A stretch of DNA of 22,500 nucleotides. Origin: Mesostigma viride. Its lineage: Eukaryota > Streptophyta > Mesostigmatophyceae > Mesostigmatales > Mesostigmataceae. A model generated the notes under the pieces. That model saw only the letters and a list, made by a program, of their open reading frames with translations. It was not told the DNA's origin and ran no database searches. Positions 1 through 9,363 of the stretch are shown here, one piece after another (the first letter of the stretch is position 1; each line of letters begins with the position of its first letter). Both the position numbers and the translations under genes were made by a program. Location of the stretch: the NCBI GenBank assembly GCA_009746045.1, contig RPFO01000213.1, positions 2,337,334-2,359,833 on the forward strand, in the 5' to 3' direction.

Positions 1-298
1 CTACCTACCAAGATCTAGCATGTTTCGACAATATTTGCATCGTACAGGAGTTATAAGGCTGTTTTTTGGCACTTTCAGACCGTTGTGATGGACGGTGAGA
101 TTGAGGGCCGGTTTTCATCCAACGGTGAAAAATAACTTGCGGTTTTAACTCACCGGAGATAAAAAATAACTCCAGACGGGCTTGGCCACGGACCCCTGTT
201 ATTTTTTTTTCGGAGTTAAAAGTTAAAAAGGAATAATTGGCGGGAAAACCCTGGTGGTCGGGCTGCTACTACCGACGTGAAGGCTGGTTGCCATAGCT
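1..298. other. AT-rich flank upstream of transposase remnant
   Basis: No gene is recognisable here. The stretch holds repeated AT-rich words around 'aaaaataac' and 'gttaaaa' between about 125 and 240. A similar AT-rich style with 'cggttttaac' recurs near 3190. This could be the outer part of the transposon to the right, but I found no convincing terminal inverted repeat. Confidence 0.3.
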
Positions 299-531
299 GT
301 GCGTGCCATTGCAGTTGGTAATGCCGACCATTTCAGTTGCGTATTTAAAGCACGAAAACACTCGGCCATAATGTCTCGCCAGTCATACCACCTTATGCGC
401 AAGCCCGACGAGGACAGGATTGACAGGGAGGACTGGAATGATTTGCAGGATTTGAAGATGATGCGAAGGCGTACAGGATAAAGACGTCTCTCAAGGCGTG
501 GTGCACGTTTCCAAGCCCTACGTAAGTCGGT

Positions 532-1101
532 TTGGCTTGCCGCGAGCTGCTAATGAGAAGCGCACTCGCAACCACGGATGATTCGGGCGAACTGTCGCGT
601 TTGGCCGATGGTTTCAACCAGACGACCAGGGGAGTTGTTGATGGTTGTGTTGGTGCGCTCGATGGTATCGCAATCAAGATAAAAAAAAAACTTCAAGTCG
701 GAGGTAGCGAACCCCAGGCAGTACTACAATCGTAAGGGGTTTTATGCGCTTGTCATGCAAGCTGTGTGCGATTCGAAATGTCGTTTTCTGTATGGCTCCA
801 ACAAATGTTGCGGCAGTACCCATGACAGCACGTGTCGCATTTCGTGTCAGCTCTTTGCACACGGAATTGGCACGTGTTGGCCTGCCAGAAGGATTCTACA
901 TAGTGGCAGATGAGGCATACACCATCAAGCCTTGGCTTGTGACTCCCTACCCAGGAAGGGGTCTCAACGTCCAAGAGGACGCATGTAACTATTACATCTC
1001 TTTGTACAGGCAGGTCATAGAGCGTGCATTTGGGATTCTTATTCACCGCTTTGGCATCCTTCACCGTGCATGGACATGTGACCTACGACATGCAACATGC
1101 T
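532..1101 (+). pseudogene. PIF/Harbinger-type DDE transposase, frameshifted remnant
   Basis: Conceptual translation gives a DDE_Tnp_4-like nuclease core spread over three frames. The first Asp block (VDGCVGALDGIAIKI) lies at about 634-681. After an A-run at 680-689 the frame changes, and the protein continues as ANPRQYYNRKGFYALVMQAV with a second Asp in STHDST, to about 830. A second frame change leads into RVSSLH, LPEGFYIVADEAY and the block RQVIERAFGILIHRFGIL, which carries the catalytic Glu, ending at a stop near 1101. All three acidic blocks of the family are visible, but with at least two frameshifts and no C-terminal tail the copy should be inactive. In the family the enzyme cuts and pastes DNA at TIRs, usually beside a Myb-like partner protein. 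Bases 299-531 contain a basic ORF (MRAIAVGNADHFS...) that may be its decayed N-terminal part, but I could not align that portion. Family assignment is firm; exact limits are not. Confidence 0.8.
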
Positions 1102-1512
1102 AGCCAGTTTTTTTTACCCACCTTGGTGTATAATGCTTGAGTGTGCCACGTGTGGCATGGTGTTTGGTTGCCAGTTTCTTTTACCCACCTTGGTGTATGC
1201 TTGAGTGTGCCACGTGTGGCATGGTGTTTGGTTGCCAGTTTTTTTTACCCACCTTGGTGTATAATGCTTGAGTGTGCCACGTGTGGCATGGTGTTTGGTT
1301 GCCAGTTTTTTTTACCCACCTTGGTGTAATGCTTGAGTGTGCCACGTGTGGCATGGTGTTTGGTTGCCAGTTTTTTTACCCACCTTGGTGTATGCTTGAG
1401 TGTGCCACGTGTGGCATGGTGTTTGGTTGCCAGTTTTTTTTACCCACCTTGGTGTATGCTTGAGTGTGCCACGTGTGGCATGGTGTTTGGTTGCCATTTT
1501 TTTTTTACCCAC
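1102..1512. repeat. 64-bp minisatellite, six copies plus partial ends
   Basis: Copies begin with gcttgagtgtgccacgtgtg at 1135, 1199, 1266, 1331, 1394 and 1458. Spacing is 64, 67, 65, 63 and 64 bases. Length changes come from a poly-T run (7 to 10 T) and an optional 'taa' before gcttgag. A partial unit precedes the first copy (1102-1134), and the last copy runs into 'acccac' at about 1512. Each unit carries the perfect 10-bp palindrome ccacgtgtgg. The array starts right after the stop of the transposase remnant. Because 64 is not a multiple of three, the array is open in several frames and produces spurious ORFs. Confidence 0.95.
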
Positions 1513-3876
1513 AAGCGGTGAGGATGAGAATGTTGCCTAATCCCGCTATTGTAATGTCAAAAAGGATGCATGTGCAATGGTAGTTGATGACCATCACAGT
1601 TGTCAAACTTAACCCCTAAATGGGCAGAAATACTGCCATGCATCGGCTGTAACTTCACAACTTTGCAAACCAGATGCCATCCAACCTACCCATATCCAAT
1701 GGCTGTCCTTGGGGGCCAAGCATGTCCATGAGTTGCTCTTCGGGTTGATACATCACAACCTTACATATATGCAGGGTAGGCCATGTATAACTACCGTCAA
1801 AGTCAGGGCGGTCAAGACGCGCGTTTTCAGTTTTGGTAGAATGTGCATTTTGAATCATGTTATAAGAGCTAGGCACCTACCACTTCAGGGATGATAAACA
1901 ATTAGTTGCTGAGCAGTTTGAGCCATTGGGGTCATCACTTGGTTGGGTATACCAGCAGCTACACCCAGTACAGCCCATAGGGGTACCGTTGGTAAAAAGC
2001 AACCAAGGGGGTAGGGCTTGGCATACTACCTACTAATAAGGCCACCAACCATGCCATACAATACATTTCCCTTCCACAATGATGGGGAAACATAACTGCA
2101 TCATCACACTGCCCTTACATGGCACCTATGTGCAGCTGCCACCTTGTCCATGCACGTAGGTAACGTGGTACGGACACCCTACGCAAGGCATGCATTCTAG
2201 GAGGCAGCCACCAACAAACTAGTGATGTTAAGCCTATTTCAGCTTGCCCTAGCAAGGATAAACTAGGCCTAAGCTGCTATAGCTTGCCAGGTGATGGCCT
2301 GCAGCACACCTGGTGGCACATGTCACTGACAATGGGAAGCTTCTACTCACCGGTTACATGCTTGATGATGCCACAGAGACCAGCCAACTGCCTCTCACTC
2401 ATGCAATATGTGTGTGGGAAATGTATAACAAACATATATGGAGGTATTCAAACCCATACAGCCTCTAAAACTTATCACCATCACACTATGGCAGGTCAAC
2501 TGACTGAGGGAGGCATCTATGAATGGTGTTTTAGGAAGGGGCCAGGCCATGGTCAAGAAAGAACATGAATAATGCAAAAAGAATGTGCTACACAAGCTAG
2601 AACGTATACCTAAACGTCATACGTCGACAAGGAAACGATAACTCAGCTTTACCTGGCATGGCTGGCATTACCTTAGCCCAGGCGGTGGCCGCATAATGGC
2701 GCATTGCGGCACACCAAAGTTGTGCAGCATGGTCGCTAGATTCGGCGATTTCTGGCCACCCTTGCAAGTTTACGACTACAAATCATCATAAAAAGTAAAA
2801 AGAAACCGATACTCCTTTAAAATACGCTGCTCGGATGCTTTCGTCAATTAGGACATGCCCGAAACGCGCTTTTTCTCTGATCGTCCACTTCGGCGCTTTC
2901 CCATGGGCGACTCCGCATGGCACGCAATGATTTCGCGCTTCGGGTGGCAGCAATGGTCCATCTCCTTCGGCATTGTCCGCCATGGCTGGCGACCGCGGGT
3001 CATCTTCCCCTTCCGCGCCGTCAGTGTTTTGGGTTTAATTGCCTGTAATTGCCTGATTGCCCGGGCACGGAGCTGGCGCCACGTCATCGACTTGGCGGGA
3101 ACCACTCTACTTGCGGTCCAGACAGTTGAGTTTCGTATAGACTGAAATTTTTACCTCCGGACCCAATTTTCAGCTAAAAATGACCGGTTCGGTTTTAACT
3201 TAAAATCCGTATAGACCGGGCCACAGGGATAATAAAATAGTAATGGGATAATAAATATACCCACCTACCCGGAAAAAGAAAATGCACTCTTCGGGGATCT
3301 CCAGTCCCGTTCCCGCGTGTTATTTTGTCGCATTTTGCTGGTTTGCCAGAATCGCGGGCATGTCCTGAGCCCTGGCCCCTGACTCGACTCTCCTTGACAG
3401 TCCTGCGCAGGGTGCATGACGTCTCAAAACTAATTGATTCTAGCAGCAGTAACTTTGTCGTATCTCCGCACACCTGGTTGTTTCTGGATGTTTCGATACT
3501 GGCGATCTGAGATCGCACCCCAGTTGTCTCGCGGATCTAGCAGCCGCCCCAGTTCGCTGACGCACACGCATGTAACCCATGACGATCTCCCGGGGCAAAA
3601 AATGATGAAAAACTTGGCGATGGTACAGTTGCAGAACCGCGAATCGGCATTTCTGGAGACCGCGTTCCGACTTCCGAGCGCTGACAAGGAAGCACGACAC
3701 GGGCGGAATCCATTCGTTCGAGCACGTTTCGAGGTTATTGTCTTGTCGCGCTGCATTTCGAGATTCTAGAAAATATCGCGGTGTGCAACTAGATCGCCGT
3801 CGGCACTCCACACCGTCGGCAGTTTGACATGGTTTGATGCCCGCCTGTTAATAACTGGTCAAGGACAACGCTCGCC
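1513..3876. other. Gene-poor interval between transposase remnant and KGD4-like gene
   Basis: I recognise no conserved protein, RNA gene or long repeat here. Several overlapping ORFs of 60-125 codons exist on both strands, notably between 3195 and 3811, but they conflict with one another and none shows a known motif. The bases 'gggataataaa' occur twice near 3226-3255. Bases 3800-3876 should hold the promoter and 5' leader of the gene starting at 3877. Confidence 0.4.
2786..2983 (-). CDS. Small hypothetical ORF, 65 aa, possible first exon
   Basis: The ORF begins MADNAEGDGPLLPPEARNHC and continues with a basic, Trp-containing stretch (KWTIREKARFGHVLIDESIR). The initiator sits in a good eukaryotic context (gccatggcg). 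A GT donor-like site (gtatcg) follows AAYFKG near the end, so it could be a first exon. I do not recognise the protein. By position, on the strand opposite a Harbinger transposase remnant, it could be the decayed DNA-binding partner ORF of that element, but no clear Myb/SANT repeat is visible. ORFs overlap it in other frames. It may equally be a chance ORF. Confidence 0.2.
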   Translation of the reverse strand: MADNAEGDGPLLPPEARNHCVPCGVAHGKAPKWTIREKARFGHVLIDESIRAAYFKGVSVSFYFL

Positions 3877-4520
3877 ATGTGGAAGAACGCCCTATCAAAA
3901 TCCGCCCGCACATCACAGCTTGTAAGAACGTTCTCAGCTACCGTCGCAGGAGAACGGCGGGTTCCTAGCATTCGTTTCCCGGATAGGAGGGCAGCTGCGC
4001 AAGCTCCCAGTGCGCCTGCCAGTTCCAAGCCGGCAAATGCGACCCCTGACAGCACTCCAGGTAAGATACTTTTTTTCTAGGGTAGGGGCAGGGATCTTTC
4101 CTGTTGCGATTGAATGACGGCAAAGCTTTCCTTCTCCTGGGATCGGGGTGTGCACCGTTTTCTCAACGACTGTTCTCGTTGTTTTGTGGATGTGGAAATG
4201 CGCAGTTGTGACGGTATTGAAGCCTGCGCCGCCCACGCCGGTGCATCAAACGGCGCAAACTGCTTGGAAGCCACCTCGGCGCGGAGCGATGACTGACGAC
4301 GAGATCAAGGCAATCATGGTATGTCTTGTACGGCCTTTCATGGGAGAGTCGAGTCTGTTTTTCTCGTTTGCCACTTTTTAAATGGGCGGGCAGCGTCAAG
4401 TTTTCGCGCACCTTCGAGTATCGCCCAATGGCACGTGTGGCCCTGCGCGCTTGCATGCCCTCCTAAGGCTTCTTATTTTGTTAACTTGTCTGTTCCGTAT
4501 GGGTGCAGCCCGGAGTTTGA
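3877..4520 (+). CDS. KGD4: 2-oxoglutarate dehydrogenase subunit KGD4 / MRPS36-like protein, three exons
   Basis: Proposed exons are 3877-4060, 4206-4318 and 4509-4520, with phases that join cleanly, giving 102 residues; the human family member is about the same length. The N-terminus (MWKNALSKSARTSQLVRTFSA) is basic, Ser-rich and lacks acidic residues, as in mitochondrial presequences. Residues 32-38 read IRFPDRR, the N-terminal block of KGD4/MRPS36 proteins. A Pro/Ala-rich linker leads to PPRRGAMTDDEIKAIM (84-99), matching the conserved C-terminal basic-plus-'EEI' block that ends the family. In the family this small matrix protein ties the E3 subunit to the E1-E2 core of the 2-oxoglutarate dehydrogenase complex in the TCA cycle; it was once listed as ribosomal protein S36. 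The last exon (codons PGV, then stop) is the weak part: it follows a good polypyrimidine tract but replaces the usual Gly-Gly ending. Another acceptor or a read-through of the gtatgt donor cannot be excluded. Confidence 0.78.
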
Positions 4521-6452
4521 TTGGTTGTGTGCGCCAGGTGCACTGTTCGTGGCCATGGATTCATCAGAGGTAGCATCCTTAGCATATGGCTGTGCTAATT
4601 AGCAAACCAATTGTTCAGGGAGTGCACATCTTTGATAGGAGACTATGCGTTACTATATTGTGCGTAAGGTCACTCTATCACAGTAGTGTATGCGTGTGTG
4701 TGTTCATGTGTAATGCAGCAGCCATTCTTATTGCGGTGCTGTCTGCATTTGTTTTTCGGCTTGGGCCGCCTCTGGCAGCATCTGTCACCGTGCGCTTGCC
4801 GCAGTATGCCCACTTTTGCTGTCAGGAAGCACAACGAAGTTGATCGGGCTGTTACTATCCACAGGTGGAAAGCTATAGAAGCAACTGCTGAGCCTAGTGC
4901 CTTAAGGCAGGACCACATTTTTCAAGTAATGTTAACTGTACGTCAATCAATTAATCCATAGCTTGCCAACACCTCATTCCACCTCCCTATCTATAGTTTT
5001 CCAAAGTGGGGGTTGTGGGTGAACCCTGGGTATGCCCCTAAAACCCCTCAGGCTCCGGGAGATGTATTCCAGGAGATACTCCCCCGAACCGGGGCCTGTG
5101 AATGAGGTCCAAGCGTATCGGTGGCCGCTGGACCATGGGCATCCCTTCTGCACCCGCTATGCTGTTGCTACGTCAAAGCTTAATTGCACCCACAGGATGC
5201 CCCGGATCGTTTAGTCAGACGGGTCCGATTGAGCACCCTGTGGCATGCCTGTGGAATGAGGGAGAGGGGGGGGGGGGGTCTCTGCCCCCTGCCCGATGAG
5301 CACACTCAGGGATCAGTGTTTTTGCTAAGGGTTTTTGGGCTGCGGTCGCGGTGACCTCGGCCCCAAAAATCCTGCGGCCGCGGTGACCTTGGCCACCAAG
5401 ATCATGCGGTCGCGCATGATCTAACATAGACTTGTTGCGAGCACTGTGTGTGATGTGTTATACGCTTGAATGCCTCAGCCTAGGCTTGTGGGGGGGCTAG
5501 GGGGGGGTATATGTACTTTGGCTTTAGTCTACTTACATCACAACTTAGTAGTTCTTCCTTATGTGGAATTCTGGCGTCAATAAAATTAGATGACCCTTCA
5601 CCCTTGGGCCTTAAGTCTTGAGCATAAACGCAAACTGGCTCACCCTAATGACGCATTCATATACGCATCAATGATTACACCAGCGACTTGGGCCATGGGG
5701 CATGGTCCAACGGCTATGGAGGCTTAAAAACTCAATCCGACCTGCTTGACTGAAAATGCTACGTAAAACAATTGCATACATCCTTCACTGTGGTTGTTAG
5801 CTCACGTAATAGACACCTAGCATCTTCTTGCATAGGCCGAAGGCCATCACGGCGCCCAAATGTCCACATCTTCCACAAGATTGTGGGTAAGAAAAATCAA
5901 AGGAGCAATGGGTCAGAAGAGGGGTCATGGCCACTCGCGCCAGACCTTTTCCCCCCGTTCGTCTCGTTAGATTCCAAACAACGGCGACTAGCTCCGACAC
6001 TATTCACATTCCCAGGCGGCTGCAGGTTTCCTGACGATGGCGCGGAATCAGGCCTTGCTTCGGGCATGGGGTCGTCAGGAGGGCTGCGGCCAGCTGTGCA
6101 TGATGAATTTCGTGGAATGAGCCACGATACTAAACAAGCGCCCATAGCTCTGCCTGAGGCCGAGGCCACTCCTAAACTAGACGTTTTTAAACTCTTGCTG
6201 GCCATGTTCGATTTGTCGTTACCCGACATGTTTGTTTTTCATGCTAGGGCAAGCTTAGTCCCCACCCATTAAAGCAGCGCTACCTAGACATGAAGCTTGT
6301 TATTTTGTTACGTTTTTCAAGGCGATTATCACGCTGCTGATCCCCGGCAGTCGGTCTTGAGAACAAGCATTATTTTTTCGACGTCGTCAGCCATCAATGA
6401 CTTCCCGCGCTGTCAAGAACGCAGGGAATTCATTTATGTAAGGTATTTTGTA
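4521..6452. other. Intergenic DNA with short repeats, no recognised gene
   Basis: No conserved protein is visible. The longest ORF (5772-6272 +, 166 codons) has no recognisable domain and is opposed by an ORF of 110 codons on the other strand, so I do not call it. A 13-base G-run lies at 5266-5278 and further G-runs at about 5491-5510. The word ttgccaacacctca at 4963-4976 recurs in the same orientation at 7721-7734. Confidence 0.4.
5330..5422. repeat. GC-rich palindromic repeat cluster, left member
   Basis: Subrepeats of about 32 bases are built on gcggtcgcggtgacc, gcggccgcggtgacc and gcggtcgcgcatgatc, separated by 'ccaaaaatcct' and 'ccaccaagatcat'. The cluster closes with a perfect hairpin at 5399-5422: arms agatcatgcg and cgcatgatct around gtcg. 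A related cluster lies at 7460-7625. The nearby word cagtgtttttgctaa (about 5309-5323) recurs inverted at about 7630-7645. Confidence 0.7.
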
Positions 6453-7223
6453 AAGGAGGGGGGAAATCCAGCCAAAACAGCACACTCACTCGTGTGTCCG
6501 GCGCGGCACCTCCGGACGTGGAGCGGACTCCAAAAACGGGAAAAAATGTGTCCGGCGGCAGAATTTTTGCGACGGAGTGTACTCCAGTCAAAATTTTTAG
6601 GGCGGCGCGAAGAAAAATTTTGTGGAGCTAACTCCTCCCGCCGGTCCGGCGCCTGGTTTTAGGAAAGGAGTGCGCTCTGGTGATCCCGCTAGCTCGGTCA
6701 GGCGTTTGATTTTAAGTGCAGGAGTCCGCTTTGGCCCTGCTGTACTTACAACTTACGCTGAAAACTTACAAAGTATTGGTTGATTCTAGGAAGACGTATC
6801 AACTTTCAGGCAGGCGTCAGGTTGTTGTTGTTGATTCTGACACCGGACCTGGCGTCAGGCAATAGGCATCGAATTTCCGCCGGCTTGACGTCGTTCTTGA
6901 GTTGCAGAGTGCAGACCACCGTTGCACCAACAACCAGCCTGAAGCCGGAGCACTGAAGTACAAAATCATTAATATTCTTCTACCTGGAGAATATGCTAAT
7001 ACTATCGCTTACTAAGAGCTTCTACTAAGAGATTCTACAAAAAGTGCCACGTGTCGTGCAAGCCACGTAGCACGTAGCACACTCCCAAGTCGATCCGGCG
7101 CAGCCTTTTGACTGACAGAGTGCACTCCACCATTTTTCACTTTGGCTGGCGCCGGGCGGCGCGGTAGGCCAAACTCTGGAGTACGCTCATGTACGATTTT
7201 AGGGGGGGATGTCCCCCCTCCTT
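6453..7223. mobile_element. Candidate non-autonomous DNA element bounded by 17-bp inverted repeats
   Basis: The left end aaggaggggggaaatcc (6453-6469) is the inverse of the right end ggatgtcccccctcctt (7207-7223), with 16 of 17 positions matching. The 771-bp interior carries no protein I recognise. It contains GC-rich words that recur near both ends, such as 'gagtgcactcc', 'gtactcc' and 'cggcgc', which suggests diverged longer inverted arms. I could not identify a clear target-site duplication, so this is a candidate MITE rather than a proven one. The G-rich character makes chance matching easier. Confidence 0.45.
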
Positions 7224-7868
7224 GTGACGCGAAATCCCTAAGATAGGTAGGTGATAGGTCCTCAACGTCGCTGCTGTCTATAACTGAAAATAGACTAGAT
7301 CCGAATTACTAACTGACGTCTCGTAAGTGTTAACTACTAAATAGGTACCTACCTAGTCGAGTAAACCCGATTCTAAAATCTGATTCTGAAAAAAACTTTT
7401 ACAGCTCGAAGTTACCTGACAGACTACTGACCGGCCGATGGACCCATAACCTGCTGCCAGACGTGGCTACGGTCACAAGACTAGAACTGTGGCCGCAGCC
7501 TGCCTGTGACCGTGGTCACCAAAATCTCGCGGTCATGTGTGACCGCAGCCACCAAATCCGGCGGTTGTGTGTGACCGCGGGCTTCGAAATCCGGCGGTCG
7601 GCGGCCACTCATGACCGCACGCGGTCCGTTAGCAAAAACACTGTTAGGGATTAAAAGCACTCCGATGCTCCGGGACTCACCAACGGGAGCACATGTTTAA
7701 TTAAACAATTAATTAATAGTTTGCCAACACCTCAGTGTCCCCCTGGTATCATACCTGTGTGTGCATGTTGCCGAGTAGGGTTGATGGCGCAAGCGTGGCC
7801 AGGTCGATAGCCGTGGTCACAATGCTGGTTAGACACACCTTGACCACAGCTGACGTGGCTGCAGCAGG
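7224..7868. other. Intergenic DNA with palindromic cluster, no recognised gene
   Basis: No coding signal is recognised. The stretch contains the right palindromic cluster (described separately), an AT-rich patch at 7695-7720 (ttaattaaacaattaatt) and the repeated word ttgccaacacctca at 7721-7734. Confidence 0.4.
7460..7625. repeat. GC-rich palindromic repeat cluster, right member
   Basis: Repeated units of about 33 bases run 'ccaccaaatccggcggtt...gtgaccgc'. One unit contains the perfect hairpin gcggtcatgtgtgaccgc at 7529-7546, with 7-bp arms and a tgtg loop. The units resemble those at 5330-5422. The adjacent ttagcaaaaacactg (about 7630-7644) is the inverse of cagtgtttttgctaa near 5309, so the two clusters may be arms or ends of one decayed element. 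Confidence 0.65.
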
Positions 7869-8054
7869 GTAGTTGCGCATGATGTGGCGTGCATCGTGTG
7901 GGTGGTCTCGGCGGGGTGGGCCGTGGGGGCGTGGGCGCAGGGGTTCAGGTGGGGCATGGGGTGTAGTTGCGCATGATGTGGCGTGCATCATGTGGGTGGT
8001 CTCGGCGGGGTGGGCCGTGGGGGCGTGGGCGCAGGGGTTCAGGTGGGGCATGGG
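7869..8054. repeat. 94-bp tandem duplication
   Basis: Copy 1 starts gtagttgcgcatgatgtggc at 7869, and copy 2 starts with the same bases at 7963. Copy 1 runs to 7962 and copy 2 to 8054. I see a single mismatch (catcgtgtggg against catcatgtggg), so the duplication is recent. The unit is GC-rich and has a short open frame on both strands, but I recognise no product. Confidence 0.95.
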
Positions 8055-8121
8055 CTAAGTGTCTCTTCTCTTCACCGTTGTCTCACGGTTGCTGCCTGTG
8101 CTCCTACTTTTCATGATTTTG

Positions 8122-8143
8122 CCCCCCCCCCCCCCCCCCCCCC
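8122..8143. repeat. Poly-C tract (22 C)
   Basis: An uninterrupted run of C is followed by gcaaaaataaataaataata. The exact length is uncertain in any sequencing assembly. Confidence 0.9.
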
Positions 8144-8422
8144 GCAAAAATAAATAAATAATAACTGTTATGCAGTTGGGAGGCATTGACATAATGGAGA
8201 AGAAGCTGTCGAAGCAATAGGGCACCAGGGCATATTATCCAAGCAATGGGTCACGGGGGCATGCTGTCTAAGCAGTAACACAGGGATTCGCTGTCCTAGC
8301 AAGGATTTTTTACGATAAGCCGGTCAACAAGAAGATGGAGAAAAGCAGGCCCACCAGTGGGGCTGCAACACGCTCCGTAAGACGAGGCTGGAGTGAAGCT
8401 GTCTGATGATTGAAACGCCGCG

Positions 8423-8472
8423 ACTGGGGGTCCAGTATGATCTTCATGCTTCATACTGGGGGTCCAGTATGA
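8423..8472. repeat. Nested direct and inverted short repeats
   Basis: The 18-mer actgggggtccagtatga occurs perfectly at 8423-8440 and 8455-8472 (offset 32), each followed by ncttca. The second copy sits in a perfect hairpin (8453-8472): catactgg, loop gggt, ccagtatg. A second inverted pair, ccagtatga at 8432 and tcatactgg at 8451, encloses 'tcttcatgct'. The 50-bp block can therefore fold in two ways. Confidence 0.8.
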
Positions 8473-9031
8473 GCTTCAGCCCACAGCAGGCAGCGTGCAC
8501 TTGGCGACGTGCAAGCCCTGGCTTTTGTGCATAATACTTGTATACATTTGCGGCCTTGTGCACAGGCCGACTGCATGTTGTGTAAAGCTTGCTTCTGCAA
8601 GAATTCCTCAAATGGCATGCAGTTGTATCATGAGAATGATGAAATGCCTTCGCGCTGATGTGTTAGAGCTAGTATAAGCGTACCATGCCATACAGTTGAG
8701 TTACTGGCCGTACCCAGATAATTCGATCTGAATTGTACAGGAATATTACACACCCACACCTGACTGTGTAGTGAAGCTCGAGATGAGGTCATGCATGCAG
8801 TATTGTATTCTTTTGTAACATTCGAACGCGTGCGGATCTCTTACATATAATTCATGTGCCGTGAATTATTGATTTGAGAAATGGCCTAGTGGAGGTATTA
8901 CTTATATGTACAGTGCTCCAGGCAGTGAGAGAAGCTAGTGCATTCTATAGTCGAGGGCGCCCTCCCTCCCTCTCGTTGTGTATAGGGGTTGTATGGTAAG
9001 GACTTAACTTTGTAAATATTGGCACCCGGCC

Positions 9032-9363
9032 GTGTGACGCAGTCATGTTCTGATGTGGCACGCCGCAAAGGTGAAAACCATTTGCGTTCAGTGCCGGTCC
9101 GCGGAAAACGCGATCTGCAAATGAATCCAGGCCTGAATCGAACTGGGGACCTCTCACACCAATTTTTGCTGACTATAGGACGGACGTCTCCGGATCCTAA
9201 GGCATCGCCAACTGACACCTACAGTCATCCGCAAAAGTTCTCCTTTCCCGGGAGTGATGCAAGCCTGTCGGATTTGGTACTAGATAAATCATTCGAGATC
9301 TGTGTGTGTAGGAGTACTACACACGTGTCCACTCGAGACTTGTTCAGTGTGACGCAGTCATGT
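9032..9363. mobile_element. Candidate retroposed element flanked by a 17-bp direct repeat
   Basis: The 17-mer gtgtgacgcagtcatgt occurs perfectly at 9032-9048 and 9347-9363, enclosing 298 bases. That length and perfection are typical of a target-site duplication left by LINE-driven retroposition. Inside, the minus strand reads gtgagaggtccccagttcga followed by ttcaggcc (about 9130-9157). This looks like a tRNA variable region plus pol III B-box (consensus GGTTCGANNCC), which suggests a degenerate tRNA-derived SINE on the minus strand. I cannot fold a full tRNA, and no poly-A tail is visible. The call rests mainly on the flanking repeat. Confidence 0.4.

Larger units (their letters stand above)
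8055..9031. other. Intergenic DNA, no recognised gene
   Basis: No gene is recognised. The stretch holds the poly-C tract, the nested palindromes at 8423-8472, and loose repeats of 'aagcaatggg' style words between 8210 and 8310. A ccctccctccctc tract lies near 8961-8973. Confidence 0.4.

Noticed and set aside
5772-6272. 166-codon plus-strand ORF
   Set aside because: No recognisable domain, a competing ORF on the opposite strand, and ordinary composition; treated as chance.
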